Assembly (NCBI RefSeq): GCF_004349085.1
Contig: NZ_SMFM01000006.1
Span: 143,436 to 207,435 of the forward strand
Length of the DNA: 64,000 nt
Source: Flavobacterium caseinilyticum
GTDB taxonomy: Bacteria > Bacteroidota > Bacteroidia > Flavobacteriales > Flavobacteriaceae
Direction: 5' to 3'
This document shows positions 9,466-17,171 of this stretch, in pieces (position 1 is the first letter of the stretch; each line of letters begins with the position of its first letter). The notes below the pieces were generated by a model. It did no database searches, was not told where the DNA came from, and worked only from the letters and a program-made list of their open reading frames with translations. A program made the position numbers and the translations under genes.

Positions 9466-10035
9466 ATGAAATCAACAATCAATAATAACAAAATGAACAA
9501 TAATTTCAAAAGGAGTAAAAAATTAATCCTCACATTAGTATTTGCATTGGTTTCAACTACATTTTTTGCACAATCCCCATTCGATAGCTTCGACGGGCAG
9601 GCAGGGGTAACGTCAATCATTGTAAATAAAAAAATGTTTGAGTTGATGAGTAAAGTAAAAATGGATGCTTCTGATAAAGAAACGCAACAATACTTGAGCT
9701 TAATTAAAAAACTGGATAATTTGAAAGTTTTTACCACCAAAAACAGCAGTATCGAGGGTCAAATGAAAGTTGCTGCTGATAAGTACATAAAAACAGCCGG
9801 TTTGGAAGAGTTGATGCGCGTAAATGAAAATGGAAGAAACATAAAAATTCTGGTAAAATCCGGTTCTACAGATTCTCAGATCAGAGAACTGCTGATGTTT
9901 ATTGAAGGCGCAAAAAATGACGACACCGTTTTGATGTCCTTGACGGGAAATTTTGATTTGGCTGAACTTTCCGTCCTGACTAATAAGATGAAAATTCCAG
10001 GAGGGGAAGATTTGAAGAAAGCAACAAATAGATAA
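9466..10035 (+). CDS. DUF4252 family exported protein
   Basis: A 189-residue protein with a signal peptide ending at FFAQS. The rest shows the DUF4252 pattern: a short FDSF motif, then alternating strands and helices with GAKNDDTVLMSLTGNFDL near the C-terminus. A second in-frame ATG at 9493 (MNNNFKRSKK) would give a more compact signal peptide. Function is unknown; in Bacteroidota these proteins commonly follow an ECF sigma/anti-sigma pair. It is the third gene of that cluster and is followed one base later by a second DUF4252 gene. Confidence 0.8.
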   Translation: MKSTINNNKMNNNFKRSKKLILTLVFALVSTTFFAQSPFDSFDGQAGVTSIIVNKKMFELMSKVKMDASDKETQQYLSLIKKLDNLKVFTTKNSSIEGQMKVAADKYIKTAGLEELMRVNENGRNIKILVKSGSTDSQIRELLMFIEGAKNDDTVLMSLTGNFDLAELSVLTNKMKIPGGEDLKKATNR

Positions 10036-10036
10036 G

Positions 10037-10570
10037 ATGAAAGCTACTTATGCTGTTATAGTTTTTATGAGTTTTTTTCTCATTAGTTGTAATACGGAAC
10101 CTAGCTTGCAAAGGTATTTTGTTGAAAATACAGAGAACAAAAATTTTGTTGCACTCGATGTGTCACCCAGTATTTTGAAAGTTGACCCAACTAAATTATC
10201 AGTAGCCCAAAGTGATGCACTGAAGGCATTTGACAAAATGAATGTTTTGGCTTTTAAAGTAAATGATTCAAACAAGGCTCAGTTTGAAATAGAGCGAGCC
10301 AAAGTTGAACTAATTTTAAAAGACAAGAAATATCAGCAGCTGATGAAATTTGGTTCTGGAAACGAAAATGCAACGGTCAATTTCGTAGGAACGGATGAGC
10401 ATATTGAAGAGTTCATTATTTATGCAAATAAAAAAGAAGATGGATTTGCAGTAGTTCGAATTTTAGGAAAAGACATGAATCCTACAACTGTAATGACTTT
10501 GATGACCGTACTGCAACAATCTAATATTGATTTGGATCAGTTAAAGCCTTTGCAGCAATTAATGAAATAA
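10037..10570 (+). CDS. DUF4252 family lipoprotein
   Basis: A 177-residue protein with a lipoprotein signal (FLISC, Cys18). It is a diverged paralogue of the preceding protein: both end with a strand-helix unit containing an M-LM-V or LM-FIEG-type segment, and both have an ISC or periplasmic export signal. The pair probably sits in the periplasm or outer membrane as an output or sensor of the ECF regulon. The gene ends the operon at a strong hairpin. Confidence 0.78.
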   Translation: MKATYAVIVFMSFFLISCNTEPSLQRYFVENTENKNFVALDVSPSILKVDPTKLSVAQSDALKAFDKMNVLAFKVNDSNKAQFEIERAKVELILKDKKYQQLMKFGSGNENATVNFVGTDEHIEEFIIYANKKEDGFAVVRILGKDMNPTTVMTLMTVLQQSNIDLDQLKPLQQLMK

Positions 10571-10587
10571 ATGTATTTTTTAGAATA

Positions 10588-10630
10588 AAAAAATGCGCCT
10601 TGATAGTAAATCGAGACGCATTTTTTTTTT
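10588..10630. terminator. Bidirectional terminator between DUF4252 and TPR genes
   Basis: AAAAAATGCG pairs with CGCATTTTTT across a 19-base interior that can itself partly pair (CTTGAT/ATCGAG). A long T-run follows. It serves the sigma operon on the plus strand and the TPR gene on the minus strand. Confidence 0.85.
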
Positions 10631-10658
10631 GTATTATTCAGTGACTAACAAAATTGAA

Positions 10659-11165
10659 TTATTTACAAAATGTTTTTTTGTTTTGAATCGCGCTTTGACT
10701 GCCCAATTGGATCGCTTTTGTAAAATCGGCGCAAGCATTCTTTTTGTTTTTTAAATGAAAGTTAGAAAGACCTCTGAGGTTGTACGCAATGTAATCTTTT
10801 GCGTTCAAACGAATAGATATTGTACAGTCGTCTATAGTACCTTTGTAATTCTTAGCTTTGTAGTTGATATCAGCTCTGGTTGTATACGCATCGCCTTTCT
10901 TTGGATCTAAAATAATAGTTTTGTTCACATCGTCCATAGCACTTTCAATTTCTCCTAATTTTTGTCTCAGAAGAGCTCTGTTCAAGTACGCTTCAGCAAA
11001 CAATGGGTCAATATGAATCGCTTTCGTGTAATCAGCAATTGATCCTTTGATATTTCCGGATTCTGCTTTTCTTAATGCTTTATCAAAATGCTCATAAGCA
11101 ATTGGGTTCTGACTCCATCCGGCAAAAGAACTGATTAAAAATGCGACGAGGATAAGTTTTTTCAT
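10659..11165 (-). CDS. Exported TPR-repeat protein
   Basis: A 168-residue protein with a signal peptide (AGWSQ). It has four consecutive tetratricopeptide units, recognisable from YTKAIHIDPLFAEAYLNRALLR, VNKTIILDPKKGDAYTTRADI, CTISIRLNAKDYIAYNLRGL and FTKAIQLGSQSAI. TPR domains mediate protein-protein contacts; no catalytic motif is present. It is a single gene on the minus strand just outside the integrative element. Confidence 0.85.
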   Translation of the reverse strand: MKKLILVAFLISSFAGWSQNPIAYEHFDKALRKAESGNIKGSIADYTKAIHIDPLFAEAYLNRALLRQKLGEIESAMDDVNKTIILDPKKGDAYTTRADINYKAKNYKGTIDDCTISIRLNAKDYIAYNLRGLSNFHLKNKKNACADFTKAIQLGSQSAIQNKKTFCK

Positions 11166-11594
11166 AAATTTTTTGAGGTTTGAATTGGAGCTGAGTTTTT
11201 CCGAAATTAAAATAAACAGCTTTATAAAGGTACAATTATTTTAAACAGTTACCCCTTTAACGATAAGAATTACAATTTATTTTACAGAGGGATATTTTTA
11301 TTTTTAGAATGTGTTTTTCAGTTGACTGTAATTCAATAATTTAAAATTAACAGCTATGACTGCCATAGAGATAAGAGATGGCTTATTTTATCATTTTGGA
11401 TGCAGCTAAAATTGTCTTTTTGTTGAAAGACCTCATTTATTCTAATAAAAATAAATGATTATTTGATTGCATTTTTCTAGGAATGGGTTTTTGGCACGAT
11501 CTTGTGTTTGAATTCTTCTTTTTTTTAAAAAGAGAAAAGCTTCAGAAATAATTTCAAGTACACCTGATTATTTTTGAAGCTTTCCTTTTTAGTT
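11166..11594. other. Intergenic region left of the integrative element
   Basis: About 430 bp with no coding potential. Its only clear structure is the long hairpin at 11534-11585, interpreted as the original terminator of tRNA-Leu now separated from it by the element. Confidence 0.6.
11534..11585 (-). terminator. Displaced tRNA-Leu terminator at the left element junction
   Basis: GAAAAGCTTCAGAAATAAT (11534-11552) pairs with ATTATTTTTGAAGCTTTCC (11567-11585) with few mismatches. On the minus strand the hairpin is followed by CTCTTTTT. It lies 10 bp from the left attachment repeat, where the 3' flank of an uninterrupted tRNA-Leu gene would be. Confidence 0.6.
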
Positions 11595-11608
11595 GTGACC
11601 ACGGTGGG
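11595..11608. repeat. Left attachment-site repeat
   Basis: GTGACCACGGTGGG is identical to the 3' end of the tRNA-Leu gene at 18756-18769. The matches stop immediately after (GAC here, ATT in the tRNA), as expected for a recombination junction. Confidence 0.85.
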
Positions 11609-11724
11609 GACATTACCCGTGTATTTTGATTATTTGTAAAACCCCTCAAACGTACTGAATATAAAGGGATTGTTTAATTTGTTGGTTTGTTCATTTCCGT
11701 AATAATTCGTAATAATACATGTTT

Positions 11725-11746
11725 GGTTAACTAACGGTTAACTAAG
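11725..11746 (+). repeat. Left tandem repeat GGTTAACTAA, candidate integrase arm sites
   Basis: GGTTAACTAAC and GGTTAACTAAG lie in direct tandem with an 11-bp period, 130 bp inside the left end and 46 bp before the recombinase start. The same tandem pair recurs inside the right end (18701-18722). Arm-type binding sites of tyrosine recombinases have this placement. Confidence 0.6.
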
Positions 11747-11791
11747 TTCTTTTTTTGCTTATCTTTGATTTGTTCAAAAAAGGCAAAAATT

Positions 11792-13093
11792 ATGGCAAGT
11801 GTAAAATGTTTACTTCAAAGCAAAAGCGATAACGCAAATATCTATGTTCAATTTTCAATCAGTAGAACACAAGTTTTCAAAAGAAAAACGGGTTTTATAA
11901 TCGATGCTAAAGATTGGAACGGCAAAGCACCAATACAAAAAAGTCAAGAACTAAAAAACCTAAAATCTAAGCTGGACAAATTAGCCACATTTATAAATGA
12001 TGCTCACAATGACACGGTAAGCACAGGAATAGAATTTACAGGCGATTGGTTACAGCTTCAAATTGATTTGTTTAATAAAAAAACGCCCGTTTTAGAATTG
12101 GACGTTATGACTACCTACATACAAAAGTATATTGACGAAGCACCCTATAAACAAAATGCAAAAAAAGAACTTGGATTAAGTAAAGGACGTATTCAAAACT
12201 TGAAGCTATTCAAAAGCACCATTCTAAAATATGAAGTTGAGGTTTTGAAAGGTAAGAGTATATTGATAAGAAACATAAATTTAAAGTTTGTTGAACAATA
12301 TAAAAACTGGATGTTTGGCAAAGGATATTCCACAAATTATGTAGGCAAAAATATTGCGAACATTAGAACAATTTGCCTCGATGCTTCAAAAAATGATATT
12401 GAAACCTCAACACAGATTAAAAATATTAAAGGTATTTCAGAAAGCCGTGAACCTGAAGACATTGTTTTTTTAAGTGAAGACGAGCAAGAAGCAATAAAAA
12501 ATGCACCACTTATAAGAGAGGCACTTATAAACGCCCGTAAATGGTTGTTGTTAGGTTGTTTGATTGGTCAGCGTGGAGGCGATTTACTGAACATTACCGA
12601 CAAAAACATAAAAGAGTTAAACGGTATGAAAATAATCGAACTGAAGCAACAGAAAACAGGCAAACTGGTTGCAATTCCTTTATTACCTGAAGCCGTTGAA
12701 ATAATCGAAAGCGGTTTACCTTATAAAATATCATTGGTGCATTTTAACGAACATATTAAAGACGTTTGTTTAGAAGCTGGACTTATAGCACCAACTAAAG
12801 GACGTAAAAAAACAAAGTTTAACAAGCCAACTACTAAAGGCGTGTACCCTAAACACGAAGTTATTAGCAGTCACATTTGCAGACGTTCGTTTGCTACTAA
12901 TTTTTACGGGCGTATTCCAACACCCGTACTAATGAATATAACGGCTCACGGAACTGAAAGAATGTTTTTATCTTATATTGGTAAAACCACGTACGATAAT
13001 GCTTATCAAATGTTAGATTATTTTAGTAAGTTAGCACCTAAAGAAAAAACAGCACCACAAATGGAGGTTGTACATAACACAGGCACTAAGTAA
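11792..13093 (+). CDS. Tyrosine recombinase (integrase) of the element
   Basis: 433 residues, starting at ATG 11792; the frame is open a further nine codons to a TTG that is not a good start. An Arm-DNA-binding-like N-terminus (about 1-90) and a SAM-like core-binding domain (about 110-210) precede the catalytic domain. In the catalytic domain the first Arg is in LIGQRGGDLL, the Lys in KQQKTGKLVAIPL, HxxR is in SSHICRRSF, the second His is in TAHGTERMF and the nucleophilic Tyr is in LSYIG. All catalytic residues are present, so it should be active. It is the leftmost gene, next to attL, as in most tRNA-integrating elements. Confidence 0.93.
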   Translation: MASVKCLLQSKSDNANIYVQFSISRTQVFKRKTGFIIDAKDWNGKAPIQKSQELKNLKSKLDKLATFINDAHNDTVSTGIEFTGDWLQLQIDLFNKKTPVLELDVMTTYIQKYIDEAPYKQNAKKELGLSKGRIQNLKLFKSTILKYEVEVLKGKSILIRNINLKFVEQYKNWMFGKGYSTNYVGKNIANIRTICLDASKNDIETSTQIKNIKGISESREPEDIVFLSEDEQEAIKNAPLIREALINARKWLLLGCLIGQRGGDLLNITDKNIKELNGMKIIELKQQKTGKLVAIPLLPEAVEIIESGLPYKISLVHFNEHIKDVCLEAGLIAPTKGRKKTKFNKPTTKGVYPKHEVISSHICRRSFATNFYGRIPTPVLMNITAHGTERMFLSYIGKTTYDNAYQMLDYFSKLAPKEKTAPQMEVVHNTGTK

Positions 13094-13095
13094 TT

Positions 13096-13692
13096 ATGGT
13101 AAGTAAAAAGATTCAATTTGCGGTTGATAAAGTAATTGAAGGAGAATGGACATTGTTTGATTTTTTGTCCAATTTCAAAGATGTAAATACAAAAGACTTA
13201 TTAATAAGTTTTTTTTGGGAATTAAGAATTATTTACAAAGATTTTGAACAATATCATAATTTCAATCCATTTTATAGCAACGAGGGTGAATTACTTCACT
13301 ATGAAAAAGATAATTTTAATCCAAAGTATTTTGATGAATTAGAAATTATTTATAATTATTACAAAAAATTAGCAATAGCTGATAATCAAAATATTCCCGA
13401 AGCAATAGATTTAAGTGATACAAAAGCAATCGACAAAATCCTTTATTTGCACAAACTTGGAGTTATTGATTTTTTAAGAGGTCAACAACCTTTTAATACT
13501 TCAGTTAATAGTTTGGCTTCTGTTTTGAGTGCAATTACAGGAGAAAAATCGGGAACTTTGCAACCGATGTTAAACCCAATGTTGAGTAAAAAAGTTGACG
13601 ACACAAACAATCCTTTAAATTCAAAAAAGGCAGTTGAACGTGTTGAAAAACAGTTAATAAATATTGGTTTCAATCTTAATGAAACGAATTAG
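13096..13692 (+). CDS. Element-encoded protein of unknown function
   Basis: A 198-residue soluble protein starting two bases after the recombinase stop, so translated from the same mRNA. The N-terminal half is acidic and aromatic (FNPFYSNEGELLHYEKDNFNPKYF). The C-terminal half (about 115-198) has an ordered helical pattern: DKILYLHKLGVIDFLRGQQPFN, then SLASVLSAITGEKSGTLQP and NPLNSKKAVERVEKQL. That C-terminal pattern recurs in Bacteroidota mobile elements and may be a DNA-binding or dimerisation module, but I cannot assign a named family. A regulatory role in integration is only inferred from position. Confidence 0.6.
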   Translation: MVSKKIQFAVDKVIEGEWTLFDFLSNFKDVNTKDLLISFFWELRIIYKDFEQYHNFNPFYSNEGELLHYEKDNFNPKYFDELEIIYNYYKKLAIADNQNIPEAIDLSDTKAIDKILYLHKLGVIDFLRGQQPFNTSVNSLASVLSAITGEKSGTLQPMLNPMLSKKVDDTNNPLNSKKAVERVEKQLINIGFNLNETN

Positions 13693-13703
13693 GGAAACCC
13701 TAA
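13689..13703. promoter_or_regulatory. Inverted repeat TTAGGG-AAA-CCCTAA
   Basis: A perfect 6-bp dyad overlapping the stop codon of the preceding gene, 46 bp before the HTH gene. Size and place suit an operator, possibly for the HTH protein itself. Confidence 0.4.
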
Positions 13704-13720
13704 ATAAACCCTAATATCTA

Positions 13721-13750
13721 TTTGTACTTCACTAACACAGTAAGTACAAA
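13721..13750 (+). promoter_or_regulatory. 9-bp inverted repeat reaching the HTH start codon
   Basis: TTTGTACTT (13721-13729) and AAGTACAAA (13742-13750) form perfect 9-bp arms around a 12-nt spacer. The last base of the right arm is the A of the ATG. As DNA it could be an operator; as RNA it would hide the start codon. Confidence 0.5.
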
Positions 13751-14013
13751 TGAACACACAAATTTTCTTAAACGGCATTACATTAGAACAATTAGCCGAA
13801 GCGGTTTTTAAACTTCAACAACAACCCGTTGAATTACCTCAACCCGAAAACGAATTTATTACACGGGATGAGGTTTGCAAATTATTAAACTTCAACAAAA
13901 CAAGTTTATGGAAACATACCAAAAGCGGTAAACTTAAAAGTTACGGCATTGGTAACCGTGTTTTATATAAAAAATGCGAAGTATTAGAAGCGGTTAAACC
14001 TATTAATCATTAA
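13750..14013 (+). CDS. Small helix-turn-helix DNA-binding protein (excisionase/MerR-like)
   Basis: An 87-residue protein. Residues 40-85 (FITRDEVCKLLNFNKTSLWKHTKSGKLKSYGIGNRVLYKKCEVLEAV) match the HTH_17/excisionase layout: recognition helix, basic wing, and a strand with the NRV-Y-K pattern. In elements of this type such proteins act as excision factors or as regulators of the replication genes. It is followed four bases later by the RepA-like ATPase gene and is preceded by two inverted repeats that could be its operators. Confidence 0.8.
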   Translation: MNTQIFLNGITLEQLAEAVFKLQQQPVELPQPENEFITRDEVCKLLNFNKTSLWKHTKSGKLKSYGIGNRVLYKKCEVLEAVKPINH

Positions 14014-14017
14014 TATT

Positions 14018-15160
14018 ATGAGTAATAGTAACCAACCACAGGCGAAAGGTTTAAAAGTACTAAGCACCGCTATTGATACCGCTATGCAAAGCGATAAAAC
14101 ACCCCACGAACTAAACCGCATTAAATATAAAATTGATGTTAACGAGGTTATTCCAAAGCCTCAAATAGCGTGGAGTTTGACCAATACTAAAAGCGAGGGC
14201 GAAGCAATTTTAGGAACATTGGGCGATTTTGGTTTAATCATTGGTAAAGCTAAAAGCCGAAAATCGTTTTTTATAAGTATTGCTGTTTCAACTGCATTGG
14301 GTAACGATGCTATTTTAAACCGATTTAAAAGCTATTTACCGCCTGATAAAAATGAGGTTATATACTTTGATACTGAACAAAGTAAATACTATGTACAGAA
14401 AGCCGTTAAGCGTATTTGTACACAGATTGACCAACCCGAACCAAAGAACCTACACGCATTTCATTTAAGAAGTTTAAACCCAGCAGAACGTTTGCAATTT
14501 ATTGAAACTGAAATATACAGTAATGATAAAATTGGCTTTGTTGTTATTGATGGAATCAAAGATTTGGTAACGTCAATTAATGATGAGAGTGAAGCCACAA
14601 TGATAGCAAGTAAATTGCTTAAATGGACTGAAGAACGGAACATTTATTTAGTTACTGTATTGCACCAAAACAAAAGTGATAATAACGCCCGTGGACACAT
14701 TGGAACGGAACTAATAAACAAAGCACAAACAGTATTAAGTGTTACAAAAGCCGAAAACGATACTAATATATCAATAGTTGAACCTTTGCAATGTAGAGAC
14801 ATTGAACCCGAAATTTTCGCTTTTGAAATTAATGAATTTGGTATTCCTGTAATAGCTGAAAACTTTGAAATTAGAACAGAAACCAATAAAAATAAATTTG
14901 ATGTTACCAATATGGAAGACTTCAAAAAATACCAACTATTAACCGAGGTTTTTAGTAAGGGCGAAAGTTTCAGTTATGGTAAATTAGTGGAGCAACTTCA
15001 AATTGCTTATAAAAATCAATTCAAGAATAGTATAGGGATTAATAGAACAAAATTACTTATAACCGATTGTTCAAATAACGATTGGTTAAAGCAAGAAAAG
15101 GACAAAGCACCTTACACACTTGGAGCATTTCAGGTAGTTGAAAACGATGTGATTTTTTAA
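14018..15160 (+). CDS. RepA/DnaB-like AAA family ATPase of the element
   Basis: A 380-residue RecA-fold ATPase. Walker A is GKAKSRKSFF (about residue 73); the second Gly of the canonical loop is replaced by Arg, a variant seen in plasmid RepA-like proteins. Walker B is FVVIDGIKDLV, and a sensor-like LHQNKSDNNARGHIGTEL follows. Residues 280-380 form a separate helical C-terminal domain. This family provides helicase or replication-initiator activity for plasmids and integrative elements. It sits between the HTH gene and the primase-like gene, with a repeat-rich 124-bp gap downstream that may be the origin. Confidence 0.82.
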   Translation: MSNSNQPQAKGLKVLSTAIDTAMQSDKTPHELNRIKYKIDVNEVIPKPQIAWSLTNTKSEGEAILGTLGDFGLIIGKAKSRKSFFISIAVSTALGNDAILNRFKSYLPPDKNEVIYFDTEQSKYYVQKAVKRICTQIDQPEPKNLHAFHLRSLNPAERLQFIETEIYSNDKIGFVVIDGIKDLVTSINDESEATMIASKLLKWTEERNIYLVTVLHQNKSDNNARGHIGTELINKAQTVLSVTKAENDTNISIVEPLQCRDIEPEIFAFEINEFGIPVIAENFEIRTETNKNKFDVTNMEDFKKYQLLTEVFSKGESFSYGKLVEQLQIAYKNQFKNSIGINRTKLLITDCSNNDWLKQEKDKAPYTLGAFQVVENDVIF

Positions 15161-15161
15161 T

Positions 15162-15283
15162 TTTATCGGTTTAACTATTCCTTTTCTTTTCAGTTTATCG
15201 GTTTAGGTTTAGTGTATATATACACACTTAAACCGTTAAACCTTTGATTTGAGGTTTAGTAAACTGGTTTAAACCTTTAAACC
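15162..15283. repeat. Array of GGTTTA/TAAACC hexamers around a palindrome, candidate origin or operator
   Basis: GGTTTA occurs at 15168, 15200, 15206, 15253 and 15266; its complement TAAACC occurs at 15229, 15237, 15270 and 15278. The longer unit TTTATCGGTTTA is repeated 32 bp apart (15162, 15194). A perfect 14-bp palindrome GTGTATATATACAC lies at 15212-15225. The array fills the gap between the ATPase and primase-like genes. Confidence 0.6.
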
Positions 15284-15284
15284 T

Positions 15285-16307
15285 ATGAAACAATATAAAT
15301 ACAAATTAGATAAGAGTAGTAAGAAGTTTATTTGTCCTAAATGCAATAAAAAAACCTTTGTTAAATTTTTAGAAACTGAAACAGGAAACTATTTAGCTGA
15401 AGAGTTCGGACGATGTGACCGTGAAACAAATTGCGGTTATTATAGCACGCCTACAGGCGAATTTAAAAACACTTTTGACGTTGTTAATATTCCTACACCC
15501 GAACCCAGTTTTCACAGTTACGAGTTAGTAAGTCAAAGCGGGCGTAATTTTAAACAAAATACGTTTGTTCAATTCTTAAGAACGATCTTTTCAGATGCTC
15601 AAGTAAAAGAAGTGATATTAAAATATTTAATAGGAACGTCTAAACTTTGGGATGGTGCAACAGTATTTTGGCAAATTGATAATAATGAAAAAGTAAGGCA
15701 CGGTAAAATAATGCTCTTAAATCCTTATACTGGAAAACGTGTAAAAAATAGCGAGGGCAAAGGATTTATAAATAGTGTACGTAGTGTTTTAAAATTAAAA
15801 GAGTTTAATCTTAACCAATGTTTATTTGGTTTACACCTGATAAATGAAACCAATAATAAGACTATTGCATTAGTAGAAAGTGAGAAAACGGCCGTTCTAA
15901 TGAGTGTTTTTAAGCCAGAGTATACTTGGTTATCCACGGGAAGTAAAGGAGGCTTAAAACACGAATTTTTAAGACCTATTAAGCAATATAAAATTGTTGC
16001 GTTCCCTGATAAAAGTGAGTACAATGACTGGTTAAACAAAGCTACCGAGTTAAACGGATTTGGTTTTAATATAGTGGTTAATGATTGGTTGGAGCAACAA
16101 AGTAACTATGTAGCTGGAACAGATTTAGCAGACGTTTACATAAACGAATTAAAAGAAGCTGAACTGTTTAAACCCGATGAGGTTCACTATTTAGAAACCG
16201 AACTAATTGTTCACGAAATAGAACAATGCATGCCTGAAATTTGGGAACTGATAAAAACCTTTGATTTAGTAGATTACAATCATAATGAGATTAGAAAGGT
16301 AAAATAA
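15285..16307 (+). CDS. Primase-like protein with zinc finger and Toprim-like core (DUF6371-type)
   Basis: A 340-residue protein. The N-terminus carries a zinc-finger set resembling a CHC2 primase finger: CPKCNKK near residue 18, then RCDRETNCGYY. The middle contains a Toprim-like signature, ALVESEKTAVLMS with the conserved Glu, followed by STGSKGGL and VAFPDKSEYNDW, where the usual DxD is DKS. The combination suggests primer synthesis or DNA binding in element replication. It follows the ATPase gene in the same direction. The altered Toprim acidic pair leaves catalytic competence open. Confidence 0.72.
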   Translation: MKQYKYKLDKSSKKFICPKCNKKTFVKFLETETGNYLAEEFGRCDRETNCGYYSTPTGEFKNTFDVVNIPTPEPSFHSYELVSQSGRNFKQNTFVQFLRTIFSDAQVKEVILKYLIGTSKLWDGATVFWQIDNNEKVRHGKIMLLNPYTGKRVKNSEGKGFINSVRSVLKLKEFNLNQCLFGLHLINETNNKTIALVESEKTAVLMSVFKPEYTWLSTGSKGGLKHEFLRPIKQYKIVAFPDKSEYNDWLNKATELNGFGFNIVVNDWLEQQSNYVAGTDLADVYINELKEAELFKPDEVHYLETELIVHEIEQCMPEIWELIKTFDLVDYNHNEIRKVK

Positions 16308-16322
16308 AAATATATTACTGGT

Positions 16323-16367
16323 TTACGGGAAACCGTAAGGAATGTGATTTTTAATAATTTACATTTG
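16323..16367 (+). promoter_or_regulatory. TTACGG-N4-CCGTAA activator-type promoter, copy 1
   Basis: TTACGG (16323-16328), GAAA, CCGTAA (16333-16338), exactly 21 nt, then the -7 box TACATTTG (16360-16367). The dyad is centred about 41 bp before the expected transcription start and replaces a -33 element. It drives the lipoprotein gene at 16395. The same module occurs at 17100 and 54321. Confidence 0.75.
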
Positions 16368-16394
16368 AGTTTTATTAATATAAAATTTACAAAA

Positions 16395-16739
16395 ATGAAA
16401 AAAATTATTTATTTTTTAGTAGTAGCTTTTCTTGTAAGCTGTTCGCCAAGTAAGAAAGAATTATACGGTATAACTGATTCCTTTGTAGAATCGTTACAAA
16501 CTACTTATGACAGTTATGGTATTTTAGGTGGCGAAGAACACATTAAAACAACGAGTGACGGAGAATACCAAGTTATGCCAGTTGGACGATTACTTAACGT
16601 TAAAATTTTAAAAGTTGTAACTGATGACGTCTATAAAGATTTAGAAGAAGATTTAAAAAGTCATTACAAAGACGACAAGAGAGTAAATGATGTGTATAGA
16701 AATAATGTCGGAACAATAATGATTGATTGCAGAAATTAA
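16395..16739 (+). CDS. Small lipoprotein of unknown function, element cargo
   Basis: 114 residues, starting at ATG 16395. A longer frame begins at GTG 16344, but that lies upstream of the -7 box. Lipoprotein signal MKKIIYFLVVAFLVSCS with Cys16. The mature part (SKKELYGITDSFVESLQTTYDSYGILGG...YQVMPVGRLLNVKIL...CRN) is predicted to be a small alpha-beta domain. I recognise no family. It is the first of three short exported proteins inserted between the replication module and the right end of the element, and has a TTACGG-type promoter. Confidence 0.7.
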   Translation: MKKIIYFLVVAFLVSCSPSKKELYGITDSFVESLQTTYDSYGILGGEEHIKTTSDGEYQVMPVGRLLNVKILKVVTDDVYKDLEEDLKSHYKDDKRVNDVYRNNVGTIMIDCRN

Positions 16740-16834
16740 AAACCCTTTTACTAAAATCAATTAAACAAGTGAATAAGTTTTAAGTATTTGTTATTTATAA
16801 CTTTATTTAGTTTTAATAATTTAAAATAATTGAA

Positions 16835-17059
16835 ATGAAAAAATTAATTCTTGTTTTATTAATGGTTATTTTACCTTCATTTTATGGGTTTAAAACCTTG
16901 TCAGATAATGATGTTTATATTTGTATAAGTAAAACAGCATCAAAGTATCATTATTCACAAAACTGCAAAGGATTAAGCAGATGTACGCATACAATTTCTA
17001 AAGTAAGTGTAAAAGATGCTAAAAATAGGGGTTATAGTTTATGTGGCTGGGAAGATTAA
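16835..17059 (+). CDS. Small exported Cys-rich protein
   Basis: A 74-residue protein with a signal peptide (LPSFYGF). The mature domain has the pattern CI-(x)11-YHYSQNCKGLSRCTHTISKVSVKDAKNRGYSLCGWED. This HxxxxC-x5-C spacing with a terminal AxxxGYxxCGW is shared by small secreted Bacteroidota proteins and resembles a minimal Ada-type zinc-binding fold. Metal binding is inferred from Cys/His spacing only. It lies between the two TTACGG-controlled lipoprotein genes but has no clear copy of that module; TAACTTTA at 16798 may be its -7 box. Confidence 0.65.
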   Translation: MKKLILVLLMVILPSFYGFKTLSDNDVYICISKTASKYHYSQNCKGLSRCTHTISKVSVKDAKNRGYSLCGWED

Positions 17060-17099
17060 ACCAAATTTAATTATTTAAATACAAAATTAATTAACTCGT

Positions 17100-17144
17100 T
17101 TACGGAAAACCGTAAAGTAAATGATTTTTAACAGATTACATTTG
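17100..17144 (+). promoter_or_regulatory. TTACGG-N4-CCGTAA activator-type promoter, copy 2
   Basis: TTACGG (17100-17105), AAAA, CCGTAA (17110-17115), exactly 21 nt, then TACATTTG (17137-17144). The flanking bases (GTTTACGG, CCGTAAAG, TGATTTTTAA, CATTTGA) also match copy 1, so the two may be recent duplicates. It drives the lipoprotein gene at 17172. Confidence 0.75.
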
Positions 17145-17171
17145 AAATTAATTAATCTAAATCTTTAAAAT

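Noticed and set aside
11595..11620. A second tRNA-Leu gene at the left element junction
   Set aside because: Only the last 14 bp of the tRNA are present; sequence beyond them does not continue as tRNA, so it is an attachment-site repeat.
16741..16834. A further copy of the TTACGG-N4-CCGTAA module before the Cys-rich peptide gene
   Set aside because: At the expected distance from TAACTTTA only TTA-N10-TAA remains, which is not distinguishable from AT-rich background.
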